32,977 bases of DNA from the NCBI GenBank assembly GCA_032160545.1, contig JAVHVN010000189.1, forward strand, positions 1-32,977, in the 5' to 3' direction. Origin of the DNA: DATGFB01 sp032160545. GTDB lineage: Bacteria; Actinomycetota; Actinomycetes; Mycobacteriales; Jatrophihabitantaceae. Made by a program: the position numbers and the translations under genes. Numbering within the stretch: position 1 is the stretch's first letter; each line of letters begins with the position of its first letter. Positions 22,243 to 30,423 of this stretch are shown piece by piece. The notes under the pieces are model-generated. The model worked only from the letters and a program-made list of their open reading frames with translations, was not told where the DNA came from and did no database searches.

Positions 22243-23247
22243 ATGAGCACTGATCTGAGTACCGCCGTCCCCGCCGAAGGCCTCGATGCCGGAGTGGCGT
22301 GGCATTTCGGCGATCCGCTGCGCGAGCAGCGCGTCCTGGCGACCCGAACCGGAGTGGTCGACCGCAGCAATCGGGGCGTCCTCACCGTGGGCGGCGACGA
22401 ACGCCTCAGCTGGCTGCACACCATCTGCTCGCAGCACGTCGCCGATTTCGTCGACGGCGACGCGACCGAGGCGCTGGTGCTGTCGCCGCGCGGGCACGTC
22501 GAGCAGCACTGGCAGTTCACGGAACTCGGCGACCGCGTGTGGATCGACACCGAGCCCGGCGCCGCGCCGACGGTGCTCGGTTACCTGCAGCAGATGCGAT
22601 TCCTCAAGCGCGTCGAGCCGGCGGACCTGTCCACGCAATGGGCGGTGCTGTCGTTGGCCGGGCCCGGCACGGACGCCGTGCTGCAGGCGGCGGGTCTGCC
22701 GTTGCCCGCGCCGCACCGCGCGCTGGCACTGGACGGCGGCTTCGTGCGCCGGATGCCGTGGCCGACCGCGGACGCCGTCGATCTGATCGTCGAGCGCACG
22801 TCACGCGCCGACTATCTCGAGCGGCTCCAGGCTGCCGGCGCCGACCGCGTCGGTATCTGGGCTTTCGAGGCGTTACGGGTCGAGGCCCGGCGACCACGGC
22901 TCGGCCTCGAGACCGATCACCGCACCATTCCGCACGAGGTGGGCTGGATTGGGCCCGCGGTGCATTTGCAGAAGGGCTGCTATCGCGGGCAGGAAACCGT
23001 GGCCCGGGTGCACAATCTCGGGCACCCGCCGCGGCGCCTCGTGCTGCTTCATTTCGCCGGTGAGTCCGATGTACTGCCCGAAGCGGGTGCGCCGGTCGAA
23101 CTCGGCGGGCGTGCGGTCGGGTTCGTGGGAACGGCCATCCACCATTACGAACTCGGGCCGGTGGCGCTCGCTGTCGTCAAGCGGACACTGCCCGACACGG
23201 CCGCGCTCACGGTCCTCGGTTCGGCTGTCTCGATAGCGCCGGAATAG
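22243..23247 (+). CDS. ygfZ: Folate-binding Fe-S maturation protein YgfZ
   Basis: A 334-aa YgfZ/GcvT-like protein that binds tetrahydrofolate and supports repair or maturation of iron-sulfur enzymes. The signature K-G-C-Y-x-G-Q-E is present as KGCYRGQE (244-251), including the essential Cys246. GcvT-like folds are indicated by LATRTGVVDRSNRGVLTVGGDERLSWL. A GAGG lies very close to the ATG. It is 10 nt downstream of the Fur gene and probably co-transcribed. Nearby pabC also serves folate metabolism. Confidence 0.92.
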   Translation: MSTDLSTAVPAEGLDAGVAWHFGDPLREQRVLATRTGVVDRSNRGVLTVGGDERLSWLHTICSQHVADFVDGDATEALVLSPRGHVEQHWQFTELGDRVWIDTEPGAAPTVLGYLQQMRFLKRVEPADLSTQWAVLSLAGPGTDAVLQAAGLPLPAPHRALALDGGFVRRMPWPTADAVDLIVERTSRADYLERLQAAGADRVGIWAFEALRVEARRPRLGLETDHRTIPHEVGWIGPAVHLQKGCYRGQETVARVHNLGHPPRRLVLLHFAGESDVLPEAGAPVELGGRAVGFVGTAIHHYELGPVALAVVKRTLPDTAALTVLGSAVSIAPE

Positions 23248-23279
23248 GCCGCCTCGATCACGTAGAGTGCCCGGAAACC

Positions 23280-23309
23280 GCCGAAATCGGTATCGGGCTC
23301 GGCTTTTTT
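23280..23309 (+). terminator. Rho-independent terminator with U-tract after ygfZ
   Basis: A GCCGA/TCGGC stem is followed immediately by six T (23304-23309). It is the only canonical T-tailed terminator in the window. Confidence 0.8.
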
Positions 23310-23415
23310 ACGCGGTCATCACGCGCAGAGATGACCAAAGTGCTGATCACCCGTACCGTTTCACCGGATGCACCGTTATCCAGGGCAAGACCACGCGAGA
23401 GGTGAGGGGTTCAGC

Positions 23416-23937
23416 GTGAAGGCCGTTCGACTGCTATTGGTGGCTGTAATGGCCCTGGTATTGACGCTGTTGCGAGTGACGGGCGCAGGTGCGGTTGCGC
23501 CTTCGGGCAGCCCGTCGTGCGGCGGGTACCCGCCAGGAAGTCTCGGGGCCACCATGTCGGTGAGCACCACGACGCCGTTCCCCGGCGAGACGATCACCGT
23601 CACCGGCCAGCACTTCAAGGCGAACGAGAACATCACCCTGGTCTACGACACCGGAAGCACGCTCGCTGACGTCCATGTCGACGCCAACGGCCGGTTCAGC
23701 ACCGGTGTGCGGATCCCGGCTGTCACCGGCAACCACATGATCCTCGTCTCGGGTGACCACAGCGTCTGCCCGCCCGACCCGATCCAGGTCACCGTGCAGA
23801 GTTCAGGCGGCGCCGGCGGCGGCCTGTCGTCCACCGGTGTCAACGTCCTCACCGGCCTGGCGATCGCGATCGCACTGCTCGCCGGCGGCGTTCTGCTCAC
23901 CCGCAGCGGCCGGCGCCGCTCCCGCTCGCACCACTGA
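23416..23937 (+). CDS. Secreted, probably sortase-anchored surface protein
   Basis: A 173-aa protein. The signal peptide (VKAVRLLLVAVMALVLTLL..GAGAVA) is followed by an Ig-like/IPT-like beta domain (FPGETITVTGQHFKANENITLVYDT) with two Cys that may pair, a Gly/Ser linker, then LSSTG, a transmembrane helix (about 143-162) and a basic tail (RSGRRRSRSHH). LSSTG plus helix plus Arg tail fits an LAxTG-like class E sortase signal, though Ala is replaced by Ser. The start is a GTG at 23416 with GAGGGG 6 nt upstream; an ATG 16 codons earlier would spoil the signal peptide. No sortase gene is present. Confidence 0.78.
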   Translation: MKAVRLLLVAVMALVLTLLRVTGAGAVAPSGSPSCGGYPPGSLGATMSVSTTTPFPGETITVTGQHFKANENITLVYDTGSTLADVHVDANGRFSTGVRIPAVTGNHMILVSGDHSVCPPDPIQVTVQSSGGAGGGLSSTGVNVLTGLAIAIALLAGGVLLTRSGRRRSRSHH

Positions 23938-24003
23938 GCGGACAGCGCCTGGTGCAGCACCGAGCCGATGTCGCGCCCGACCGGGTCACCGGCAGCGGTC
24001 ATG

Positions 24004-26250
24004 TCAGACAGGGGCTAACGCGCCGTCCTTGTCGGCGTCGGGATGCTCCGCCACCCAGCTGTCGTCGTCGGGCTCCACGGACACCCGGGGCGTGATGCGA
24101 TCGAGCCAGGCCGGGAAGTACCAGTTGGCCTTGCCGATCGAATGCATCAGCGCCGGCACGAGAACCGTCCGCAAGATGAAGGCGTCCAGGAAGATCGCCC
24201 CGCCGAGCCCGATGCCGATGAGCTTGATCGCGCGGGCGTTGCCGAGCAGGAAGCCGCCGAAGACGGCCATCATGATCAGCGCCGCGGCGGTGATGATGCC
24301 GCCGGTCTCGGTCTGGCCGACTCGGATGGCGCGGCGGTTGTCGCCGGTGTGAACCCACTCCTCGTGCATGCGGCTGACGAGGAACACCTGGTAGTCCATC
24401 GACAGCCCGAAGAGGATGGCGAAGAACAGCACCGGGAGGAACGCATCGATCGGCCCGCCGGCGCCGATGCCCAGTGCCTCGGAGAACCAGCCCCACTGGA
24501 AGATCGCGACGATCACGCCGAACGAAGCGGCGGCCGCGAAGAGGTTCATCACCGCGGCGGTCAGCGGCACGACGAGGCTACGGAATGCCAGCAGCAGCAG
24601 CAGGAACGACAGCCCGATGACCGCGACGAAGAAGAGCGGCATCTTCGCGGCGAGCACGCGCGAGAAGTCGACGAACACGGCGGTCTGGCCGAAGACGTAG
24701 ACCTGGTTCGCCGTCCCCTTCTCGAGATTCGGCGTGACGTTGCTGCGCAAGTCCTTGACCAACTGCGTGGTCTTGGCATCCTGCGGGGACGTCGTCGTCT
24801 TGAACGTGATGAACGAGAGGTTCTTGGCGATCGGCGTCGGGCGGACGCTGGCCTTGTCGACATACTGCACGCCGCCCAGCGTCGCCGCCGCTCGCTGCAG
24901 GTACGCCGGGTCGTTCGCACCGGGTCCGTCGACGACCAGTTCCAGCGTCGAGTTGTAGCCCTTGCCGAAGGCGGTCGTGATGAGGTCGTAGCCCTTGCGC
25001 GTGGTGGTGCTCGCGGGGTCGGTACTCGGATCGGCGTGGCCGAGGCGCATCGAGAAGAACGGCACGGCGAGGACGGCGATGACGACGGCCGCCGCCGCGC
25101 CCAGCAGCAACCGGCGCCTGGCGACGACGTCCGCCCACCACGCCCACCGGGTGGGCTTGGTGCTCTCGACGTAGCTTCCGTCGCGGATGGCTCGGCGCAC
25201 CTTGCGGGGCAGGACGCGCAGGCCGAGCAGCGACAGCACGGCCGGCAGCAGTGTCAGCGACGCGACCATCGTCAGAGCCACGGCGATGGACGTGCCGAGC
25301 GCCACGCCGTAGAGGAAGTTCACGCCCAGCGCGCAGAGCCCGAGGATCGCCACGCAGACCGTGGCACCGGCGAAGAGGACCGCGCGCCCGCTGGTGTTGA
25401 GGGCCAGCGCGATGGAGTCCGCCACCGGCATCCCGCGCATCAGGTTGCGTCGATGCCTGGTGACGATGAACAAGGCGTAGTCGACCCCCACGCCGATCAC
25501 CATCAGCTGCGCCAGTTGCGGTGCGAAAGTGGCGACGTTCATCGCATGGCTGAGAAGGGCGATGAGCGCCAGCCCACTGCCGAGTGCAGCCGCCGCACTG
25601 AGCAGCGGGAGCACTGCCGCGCCGAGCGTGCGGAAGACCAGACCCAGGATGATCAGCGCGGCGATGAAGCCGAAGAGCTCGGGCGGGATGCCCTTCTGCT
25701 CGGAGGCGAGGTTCTCGAACGCCTGCCCGGTGAACTCGTACTGCGTGCTCGCGTCGTTCAGGCCCCGGAGGGCATCGTGCACGCCCGTGAAGTTCTTGAG
25801 GGCGTTCTGGTTGCCCTGCCACCCGATGTCGACCAGTGCCGTGCTGCGGTCGGAACTGAGCAGCGAGGGGACGCCCGGGCGCGAGGCTCCGGTGCCCGCG
25901 GCGTCACACGCGATCGACGCCCAGGGCGAGGCGATGGTGGCGACGTGATCGCCGCCGCCGCAGAGCGTCTGCAGTGCGGGGACGAGTTTGGCCGGCGGCG
26001 TCGTGAGGTCGAGCGCGCCGGTGCGGGCGTGCACCACGACGGTGCCGGCCTGCCCGGTCTGACTCTGTTGGCCGTTCGCCTTCAGCAGGTCGAGCACCTT
26101 CTGGGTCTCGGTGTGCGGAAGCGTGAAGACGTCCTTGTACGTGGAGCCACCGGCTGCACTTGCGACGAACTGCGCGCCGACGATGAACACGATCCAGCCG
26201 ATGATCACGAACCACCGGCGGTGGACGGCGAAGCGGGCGAGCGTCTGCAT
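24004..26250 (-). CDS. MMPL/RND-family membrane transporter
   Basis: A 748-aa transporter with about twelve helices: one after the N-terminus, a periplasmic loop (about 32-190), helices two to six, a second loop (about 400-520) and the last six helices. Proton-relay Asp-Tyr pairs are present in helix 4 (GVGVDYALFIV, Asp257-Tyr258) and helix 10 (GLSMDYQVFLV, Asp619-Tyr620). MMPL proteins export lipids, siderophores or drugs; without a lipid-synthesis gene nearby the cargo is unknown. The ATG at 26250 has GGAG 6 nt upstream; an upstream ATG would add 46 residues before the first helix. Divergent from the decarboxylase-like gene. Confidence 0.92.
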   Translation of the reverse strand: MQTLARFAVHRRWFVIIGWIVFIVGAQFVASAAGGSTYKDVFTLPHTETQKVLDLLKANGQQSQTGQAGTVVVHARTGALDLTTPPAKLVPALQTLCGGGDHVATIASPWASIACDAAGTGASRPGVPSLLSSDRSTALVDIGWQGNQNALKNFTGVHDALRGLNDASTQYEFTGQAFENLASEQKGIPPELFGFIAALIILGLVFRTLGAAVLPLLSAAAALGSGLALIALLSHAMNVATFAPQLAQLMVIGVGVDYALFIVTRHRRNLMRGMPVADSIALALNTSGRAVLFAGATVCVAILGLCALGVNFLYGVALGTSIAVALTMVASLTLLPAVLSLLGLRVLPRKVRRAIRDGSYVESTKPTRWAWWADVVARRRLLLGAAAAVVIAVLAVPFFSMRLGHADPSTDPASTTTRKGYDLITTAFGKGYNSTLELVVDGPGANDPAYLQRAAATLGGVQYVDKASVRPTPIAKNLSFITFKTTTSPQDAKTTQLVKDLRSNVTPNLEKGTANQVYVFGQTAVFVDFSRVLAAKMPLFFVAVIGLSFLLLLLAFRSLVVPLTAAVMNLFAAAASFGVIVAIFQWGWFSEALGIGAGGPIDAFLPVLFFAILFGLSMDYQVFLVSRMHEEWVHTGDNRRAIRVGQTETGGIITAAALIMMAVFGGFLLGNARAIKLIGIGLGGAIFLDAFILRTVLVPALMHSIGKANWYFPAWLDRITPRVSVEPDDDSWVAEHPDADKDGALAPV

Positions 26251-26390
26251 GGGGGACTCCGAACGGAACGGCGAGGTTGCGGCCAGCGTCTCGCACCTGT
26301 GAGGCGGTGCAGATATCGTCTCAGTTCTTAGACAGCCGGGTCGCAGCCGTCCGGTTGGTGTACCACGCCAGGCGGGTACCACACTCACTC

Positions 26391-27065
26391 ATGGCGATGA
26401 CCCGCGATGACCTGAGCGCCGTTCCCGGCGTGGGGGAGTGCGACCTCGATGCCGAGACGGTCGCGGCGCTGCCCGACGGCTCGGCGCCGGCCCCGTGGGC
26501 GGCCGAATGTGCGTCGATCATCTGGTACGCCCGCGGCAATCGGGCGGCCGCCGCGGCGTCCGGGGTGGAGGGCCGGCCGCTGATCGTCATCGGTGGTCTC
26601 GTGTCGTATGCGCAGACGCCGGTCGGGAGCTACCGCGAGGTGTTCGGGATGATCGCACTCGCCCATGGCCGAGCCGTTAGAGGCACCATCCCGTTCATGG
26701 CGGTCGACTCGCCGGCGAGCCTCGTGGGTGGCCGCAGCAACTGGTCGTTGCCCAAGTCGCTCGCGTCGTTCGAGGGGTCGCCGGAGCAGGGTTCGATGTC
26801 GGCGAGCGGGGCGACGTGGCAGGTACAGGCGACGGCGCGCCCGTTCGGTCCTCACTACCCGGTACCGATGCGGGGGCGACTGGTGCAGCGGTGGCCGGAC
26901 GGGAGACCGCGCGAGGCCGTCCTCTCGGGACACGGCCGCGCCCGTTCGGCGCTGGTGACGGTCGAGGTGCGCTCGGCGGGACCACTGGCGGAATGGTTGC
27001 GGCCCGGCCAGCACCCGGGCGCGGTGCTGTCCGCGACCCGCTTCGCCCTGTCCGCGATGCATTGA
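26391..27065 (+). CDS. Acetoacetate decarboxylase-like protein
   Basis: A 224-aa member of the acetoacetate decarboxylase fold. The block SNWSLPKSLASFEG places Lys122 where the Schiff-base lysine lies in true decarboxylases. PVGSYREVFGMIAL is a further family block. The rest diverges, so the activity may not be acetoacetate decarboxylation; related proteins act on larger keto acids or bind ligands. ATGs at 26391 and 26397 are both in frame and neither has a clear RBS. Upstream, GTACCAC occurs twice (26360 and 26376) as a possible regulatory repeat. Divergent from the MMPL gene. Confidence 0.72.
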   Translation: MAMTRDDLSAVPGVGECDLDAETVAALPDGSAPAPWAAECASIIWYARGNRAAAAASGVEGRPLIVIGGLVSYAQTPVGSYREVFGMIALAHGRAVRGTIPFMAVDSPASLVGGRSNWSLPKSLASFEGSPEQGSMSASGATWQVQATARPFGPHYPVPMRGRLVQRWPDGRPREAVLSGHGRARSALVTVEVRSAGPLAEWLRPGQHPGAVLSATRFALSAMH

Positions 27066-27087
27066 CGGATCGTGACGAGCGTCGCTA

Positions 27088-27110
27088 GCAAGGCGCTTGC
27101 ATTTGCAAGC
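27088..27110 (+). promoter_or_regulatory. Operator of three alternating half-sites upstream of the XRE gene
   Basis: GCAAG (27088-27092), CTTGC (27096-27100) and GCAAG (27105-27109). The last two make a perfect 16-bp palindrome, GCTTGCA-TT-TGCAAGC (27095-27110). It overlaps a possible -35 (TTGCAT), ahead of CAGACT (27120-27125). The layout suits autoregulation by the XRE protein. Confidence 0.65.
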
Positions 27111-27131
27111 ACACGGGTTCAGACTGGACCG

Positions 27132-27554
27132 GTGATCGGGGAGGGTCCGAAGCAGCAGGCCAAGCGCAGCAGCGCCGCCATCGGGGAGTTCATCCGCGAG
27201 CAGCGTGAGCAGGCGCATGTCTCATTGCGCCAGCTCGCCCGGCTGGCCGGCGTCTCGAACCCGTACCTCTCACAGATCGAACGCGGGCTGCGCAGACCCA
27301 GCGCGGACATCCTGCAGCAGATCGCGAAGGGTTTGCGGATCTCGGCGGAACAGCTGTACGTCCGCGCCGGGATCCTCGAATCCCGCGAGGGAGACCCAGA
27401 ATTGATCGCTGCGATCCTCGCCGACGAGGGTCTCGGCGAGCGGCAGAAGCAAGTACTTGTCGACATCTACGAGTCGTTCCGCCGCGAGAACGCACAACGG
27501 GCCGGCGCCATCGGCGCCACCGGTCCTGCCAGCGTCACCGCCGCCGGCGAGTGA
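27132..27554 (+). CDS. XRE-family helix-turn-helix regulator (Rv0474-like)
   Basis: A 140-aa regulator. The HTH spans about 16-74, with recognition helix SNPYLSQIERG. A charged C-terminal helix (DPELIAAILADEGLGERQKQVLVDIYESFR) probably mediates dimerisation. The GTG start lies 6 nt after CAGACT, so the mRNA appears leaderless; an upstream GTG (27072) would place the operator inside the gene and is less likely. It is followed by hbhA-like and DUF2516 genes, the same order I recall for Rv0474-Rv0475-Rv0476. Confidence 0.88.
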   Translation: MIGEGPKQQAKRSSAAIGEFIREQREQAHVSLRQLARLAGVSNPYLSQIERGLRRPSADILQQIAKGLRISAEQLYVRAGILESREGDPELIAAILADEGLGERQKQVLVDIYESFRRENAQRAGAIGATGPASVTAAGE

Positions 27555-27555
27555 C

Positions 27556-27572
27556 CAGCCGCTGCACGGCTG
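27556..27572 (+). terminator. Small hairpin after the XRE gene
   Basis: CAGCCG-CTGCA-CGGCTG begins 2 nt after the stop. The stem is short (6 bp) and has no T-run; it may only attenuate read-through into the HbhA-like gene. Confidence 0.4.
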
Positions 27573-27629
27573 ATCGCCCGCCCGCGTCCCGTATCCGTAC
27601 CACCCACAGTTGCAGGGGGAAGAAGGCAC

Positions 27630-28208
27630 ATGTCCATCACCAGTGACATCCGTTCGTACGCCGACACCGCGCTCGGCCAGGGCAAGCAGGTCGTCGGCCA
27701 GACGATCAGCACCGCGCAGACGCAGCTCAACGGCGTCACGGAGCAGGCCAACGAGTTCGTCGGCAAGCTGCGCGCCACCGCCACGCAGAACGTCGCCGGC
27801 TTGACCGGCCTGACCAGCAAGGCGAGCGCCACCGCCGTCGATCTGCGCGCCCAGGCCGAGAAGGCTGTGAACCTCGAGGCGGTCAAGGCCGCCGTCGAGC
27901 CGTACGTCGCGCAGGCCAAGAGCTACTCATCGACGGTCGCCGACCGTGCCGAGGACCTGCTGAGCACGGTCAAGGAGGACAAGCGCGTCGCCGCCGTCGT
28001 CACCCGCGCCGAGGCTTTGACCGGCGTCGTCGTCGAGACGGTGCAGGAGCGCGTCGTGAAGCCGGTGCAGTCGCTGACCGGCCTCGGCGGCAGCCCGAAG
28101 GTCTCGGCCACCAAGCCGGCCCCGACGCCGGTCGTCAGCAAGCCGACATCGAGCGCCAGCAAGGCCCCGGCGAAGAAGGCCACCGTGCGCAAGGCAACCA
28201 CGAAGTAG
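27630..28208 (+). CDS. hbhA: HbhA-like helical adhesin / lipid-associated protein
   Basis: A 192-aa almost wholly helical protein. A predicted long coiled coil (about 5-140) with regular Ala/Val/Leu spacing is followed by a Pro/Ser/Thr linker and a Lys/Ala-rich tail (KAPAKKATVRKATTK). Mycobacterial HbhA has the same plan, and its Lys/Ala repeats bind heparan sulfate. Here the tail is short and only partly repetitive, so a host-adhesion role is not implied; related proteins associate with membranes and lipid bodies. The ATG has GAAGG about 4 nt upstream. There is no signal peptide. Confidence 0.82.
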   Translation: MSITSDIRSYADTALGQGKQVVGQTISTAQTQLNGVTEQANEFVGKLRATATQNVAGLTGLTSKASATAVDLRAQAEKAVNLEAVKAAVEPYVAQAKSYSSTVADRAEDLLSTVKEDKRVAAVVTRAEALTGVVVETVQERVVKPVQSLTGLGGSPKVSATKPAPTPVVSKPTSSASKAPAKKATVRKATTK

Positions 28209-28229
28209 TCCGGCACACGCTGCCCGCCG

Positions 28230-28259
28230 CTGCCCGCCCCGGTCCTCCGGGGCGGGCAG
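28230..28259 (+). terminator. Terminator after the HbhA-like gene
   Basis: A perfect 13-bp stem, CTGCCCGCCCCGG with its complement, and a TCCT tetraloop, 21 nt after the stop. Confidence 0.85.
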
Positions 28260-28317
28260 TCGTCCGTTCAGCCTGCCCGATCGGCATCGCTCGGTGGGCG
28301 TCACGTCGAGCGGTCGG

Positions 28318-28323
28318 TAACCT
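28318..28323 (+). promoter_or_regulatory. -10 box for the leaderless DUF2516 message
   Basis: TAACCT ends 6 nt before the GTG at 28330, the spacing expected when transcription begins at the start codon. No ribosome-binding site is present. Confidence 0.5.
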
Positions 28324-28329
28324 GACTGA

Positions 28330-28626
28330 GTGACCCTGGTGAACGCGCTATACCACTGGACGGACGTCGTCCTCATGTGGGGGCTGCGGGCGCTGTTCGC
28401 CTGGGCGGTCATCGACTGCGCGACGCGCAAGGCCGCCGCGTTCCCCGCGGCGGACAAGCTCACGAAGCCGGCCTGGCTGGCCATCCTCGTGCTTGCCGGC
28501 GTGCTCGGCAGCCTGCTCGGAGCACCCGCCGGTTTCATCTCGCTCGTCTGCGTCGTCGTGGCCTCGGTGTACCTGGCCGACGTGCGGCCCGCGGTTCGCG
28601 AGATCTCGGGCAACCAGCGGGGGTAG
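28330..28626 (+). CDS. DUF2516 membrane protein
   Basis: A 98-aa membrane protein with an N-terminal amphipathic or hydrophobic segment (LYHWTDVVLMWGLRALFAWAVIDC) and two further helices (about 50-66 and 68-84). DATR-like polar stretches (CATRKAAAFPAADKLTKPAW) lie between helices. DUF2516 proteins have no known activity but are recurrent neighbours of hbhA in actinobacteria, as here. The GTG start is leaderless by promoter spacing. Confidence 0.82.
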   Translation: MTLVNALYHWTDVVLMWGLRALFAWAVIDCATRKAAAFPAADKLTKPAWLAILVLAGVLGSLLGAPAGFISLVCVVVASVYLADVRPAVREISGNQRG

Positions 28627-28713
28627 CGATCCGGTAGACGGGCACGGGCCCGGCCGCGAACGCGCGAAGACACGCAACATCACCACCGTCCCGTCGCCGC
28701 GGGGCGCGAGTGG

Positions 28714-30285
28714 TCAGCCGCCCGCGCTGACACCCTGTTCGGCCGTGGCCGCGGCCGCGGCCGCGGGGCGGGACACCAGCGGTACCGCCGTCACAGTGCC
28801 CACCGCCGGCAGCTCGGCGGGCGGGACCCCGATGCCGGGCGCACTCCGGCGCTGCGCCGCCCGTCGTGCCATCACCCCGACTGCGATCGCGGCGGCGCCG
28901 ATGCTGATCCAGGTCGAGATCGAGGTCGAGAATCCGGGCGGGCTCAGAACGCACCCGACGACGCTGAGAAGAATCAGCCAATCGCGGCGGGTGCCTTGCG
29001 CGTTCGGCATCAGGCACGCGATCCCGCCGAGCAGGTACCACGGGTAGACCACCGGACTGAGGACGCCGAACGCGAGCAGGCCGTAGCCGACGGTGCGGTC
29101 GAGACCGCGAACGTTCGGCGTCACCGTGAGATACAGGATGATGCAGGCCGCGGCGATGAGCGCGGTGATGCGCCCGGCGGTCGACAGGTCGTCGAACGAG
29201 GCCGACGGCACGAGCGGGTCGAAGATGTCGGCGAGCAGGCTCGCCGGCGCCAGCGCGGTGTGGCCGAGCGACGATGCGTTGAGTGCGCGCGTCCAGCCCC
29301 AGCCGTTCGGCGTGACGGCGCTGAACCCGACGACCGCGACGAGGGCGACGACGGAGTCCCGGGCAAGGCTGCGCCAGGACAGCCGGTAGACCTGGTGCCA
29401 CGCGATGATCGCGAGCACGGCGAGGAATGCCGGTGCCTTCACCGAGCCGGCCGCTGCAGCCAGCACGATCGCGACGATCCACCTCCTGCGGGTCGCGGCG
29501 ACGAGCGCGCCGAGTGTCAGCGCGGCCATCACCCCGTCGAGGTGAGCGGCCGAGACGACCTGCAGGAGCAGTAACGGATTCAGCACCGTGATGGCGACGG
29601 CGCTGGTGCGGCGTGGGCCGGCGAGATCGGCGGCGAGCAGGCCGATCGCCACCAGGCACACGAGGCCGAGCGCGCGGAACACGACGACCGCACCGAGCGG
29701 ATTGCCACCGCTGATGGCGACCGCGAGATGCTGCATGATGGTCGCCAGCGGCCCGTAGGGGCTGGGCACGTTGCGCCAGGTCGGATCGACCGCCGCCACG
29801 GCGCGCCCGTCGCCGAGGGCGGCCGGTCCGACCGTATAGGGGTCGAGTCCGCTGCGCGCGAGCAGGCCCTGGGCAGCGTAGGTCCAGACGTCGTTGCTGA
29901 GCAGCGGTGGCCCGATGACGAACGGCGTCGCCCAGGCCGCGCCGATGCCCCACACATGCGCTTCGGACATCGAGCGGGTGCGGACCAGCCGCAGCGTCCA
30001 CATCCACAGCAGCGAGAGGACGACGATGCCCGCGAGCATGATCGCGCCGGGCGCGTAGTCCCCGGCGCGCTGCCCGTCGCGCGACATGAGGCCAAGCCAC
30101 GACGTCAGCGGGATGACCGACTTGACCGTGCCGACCTGGCCGCCGGCGATGATCGTGAGCCAGCCGGCGACGAAACCGGTCACGGCCAGTGCAGTGGCCG
30201 GGCGGGCTGCCACGCGGGCGCGCGCCGAACCGGCCACCCGCATCGCTGCGCGGGTGAGCTGTTCCATCCGGGCCGGGGGGGTCAT
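28714..30285 (-). CDS. mptB: Polyprenol-phosphomannose-dependent alpha-1,6-mannosyltransferase, MptB type
   Basis: A 523-aa GT-C fold glycosyltransferase with about 12-13 helices. Family hallmarks are LLSNDVWTYAAQGLLARSG with LDPYTVGPAAL, whose Asp lies in the first extracytoplasmic loop and is the likely catalytic acid, then VPSPYGPLATIMQHL and SAAHLDGVMAAL. MptB starts the alpha-1,6-mannan core of lipomannan or related lipoglycans, using lipid-linked mannose outside the membrane. The C-terminus is a Pro/Ala-rich cytoplasmic tail. The start is the ATG at 30285 with no strong RBS; a second ATG lies 6 codons later. An LmeA-like protein of the same pathway lies at 12.2 kb. Confidence 0.85.
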   Translation of the reverse strand: MTPPARMEQLTRAAMRVAGSARARVAARPATALAVTGFVAGWLTIIAGGQVGTVKSVIPLTSWLGLMSRDGQRAGDYAPGAIMLAGIVVLSLLWMWTLRLVRTRSMSEAHVWGIGAAWATPFVIGPPLLSNDVWTYAAQGLLARSGLDPYTVGPAALGDGRAVAAVDPTWRNVPSPYGPLATIMQHLAVAISGGNPLGAVVVFRALGLVCLVAIGLLAADLAGPRRTSAVAITVLNPLLLLQVVSAAHLDGVMAALTLGALVAATRRRWIVAIVLAAAAGSVKAPAFLAVLAIIAWHQVYRLSWRSLARDSVVALVAVVGFSAVTPNGWGWTRALNASSLGHTALAPASLLADIFDPLVPSASFDDLSTAGRITALIAAACIILYLTVTPNVRGLDRTVGYGLLAFGVLSPVVYPWYLLGGIACLMPNAQGTRRDWLILLSVVGCVLSPPGFSTSISTWISIGAAAIAVGVMARRAAQRRSAPGIGVPPAELPAVGTVTAVPLVSRPAAAAAATAEQGVSAGG

Positions 30286-30357
30286 GCGGGAAAGCGCCCC
30301 GTTCGATCAGGTGGGCGGCCTGGATCGCCGCGTCGCGGCGCCGCCGTAGGTCACTCG

Positions 30358-30363
30358 ATTATG
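30358..30363 (-). promoter_or_regulatory. -10 box of the mptB promoter
   Basis: CATAAT on the minus strand, with TTGGGC 19 bp upstream: the same -35 sequence and spacing as the cysteine-leader promoter. It predicts a leader of about 65 nt containing a GC-rich stem (GCCGCG/CGCGGC, 30326-30345). Confidence 0.5.
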
Positions 30364-30388
30364 GGCCACCCCCCCGACGTCGGCCCAA

Positions 30389-30405
30389 CCGGTCACAGCG
30401 ACCGG
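30389..30405 (-). terminator. Small hairpin after the hemerythrin gene
   Basis: CCGGTC-N5-GACCGG, 19 nt after the hemerythrin stop and upstream of the mptB promoter. Short and without a T-run. Confidence 0.4.
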
Positions 30406-30423
30406 GCGCAGGTCAGGCTCGCG

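Noticed and set aside
26251..26390. GTCT-N8-AGAC and doubled GTACCAC in the MMPL/decarboxylase divergent region
   Set aside because: Short arms and a weak match; not enough to name an operator.
28741..28770. GCC/GGC repeat tract near the mptB 3' end
   Set aside because: It encodes the Ala-rich C-terminal tail; simple codon repetition, not a mobile or CRISPR repeat.
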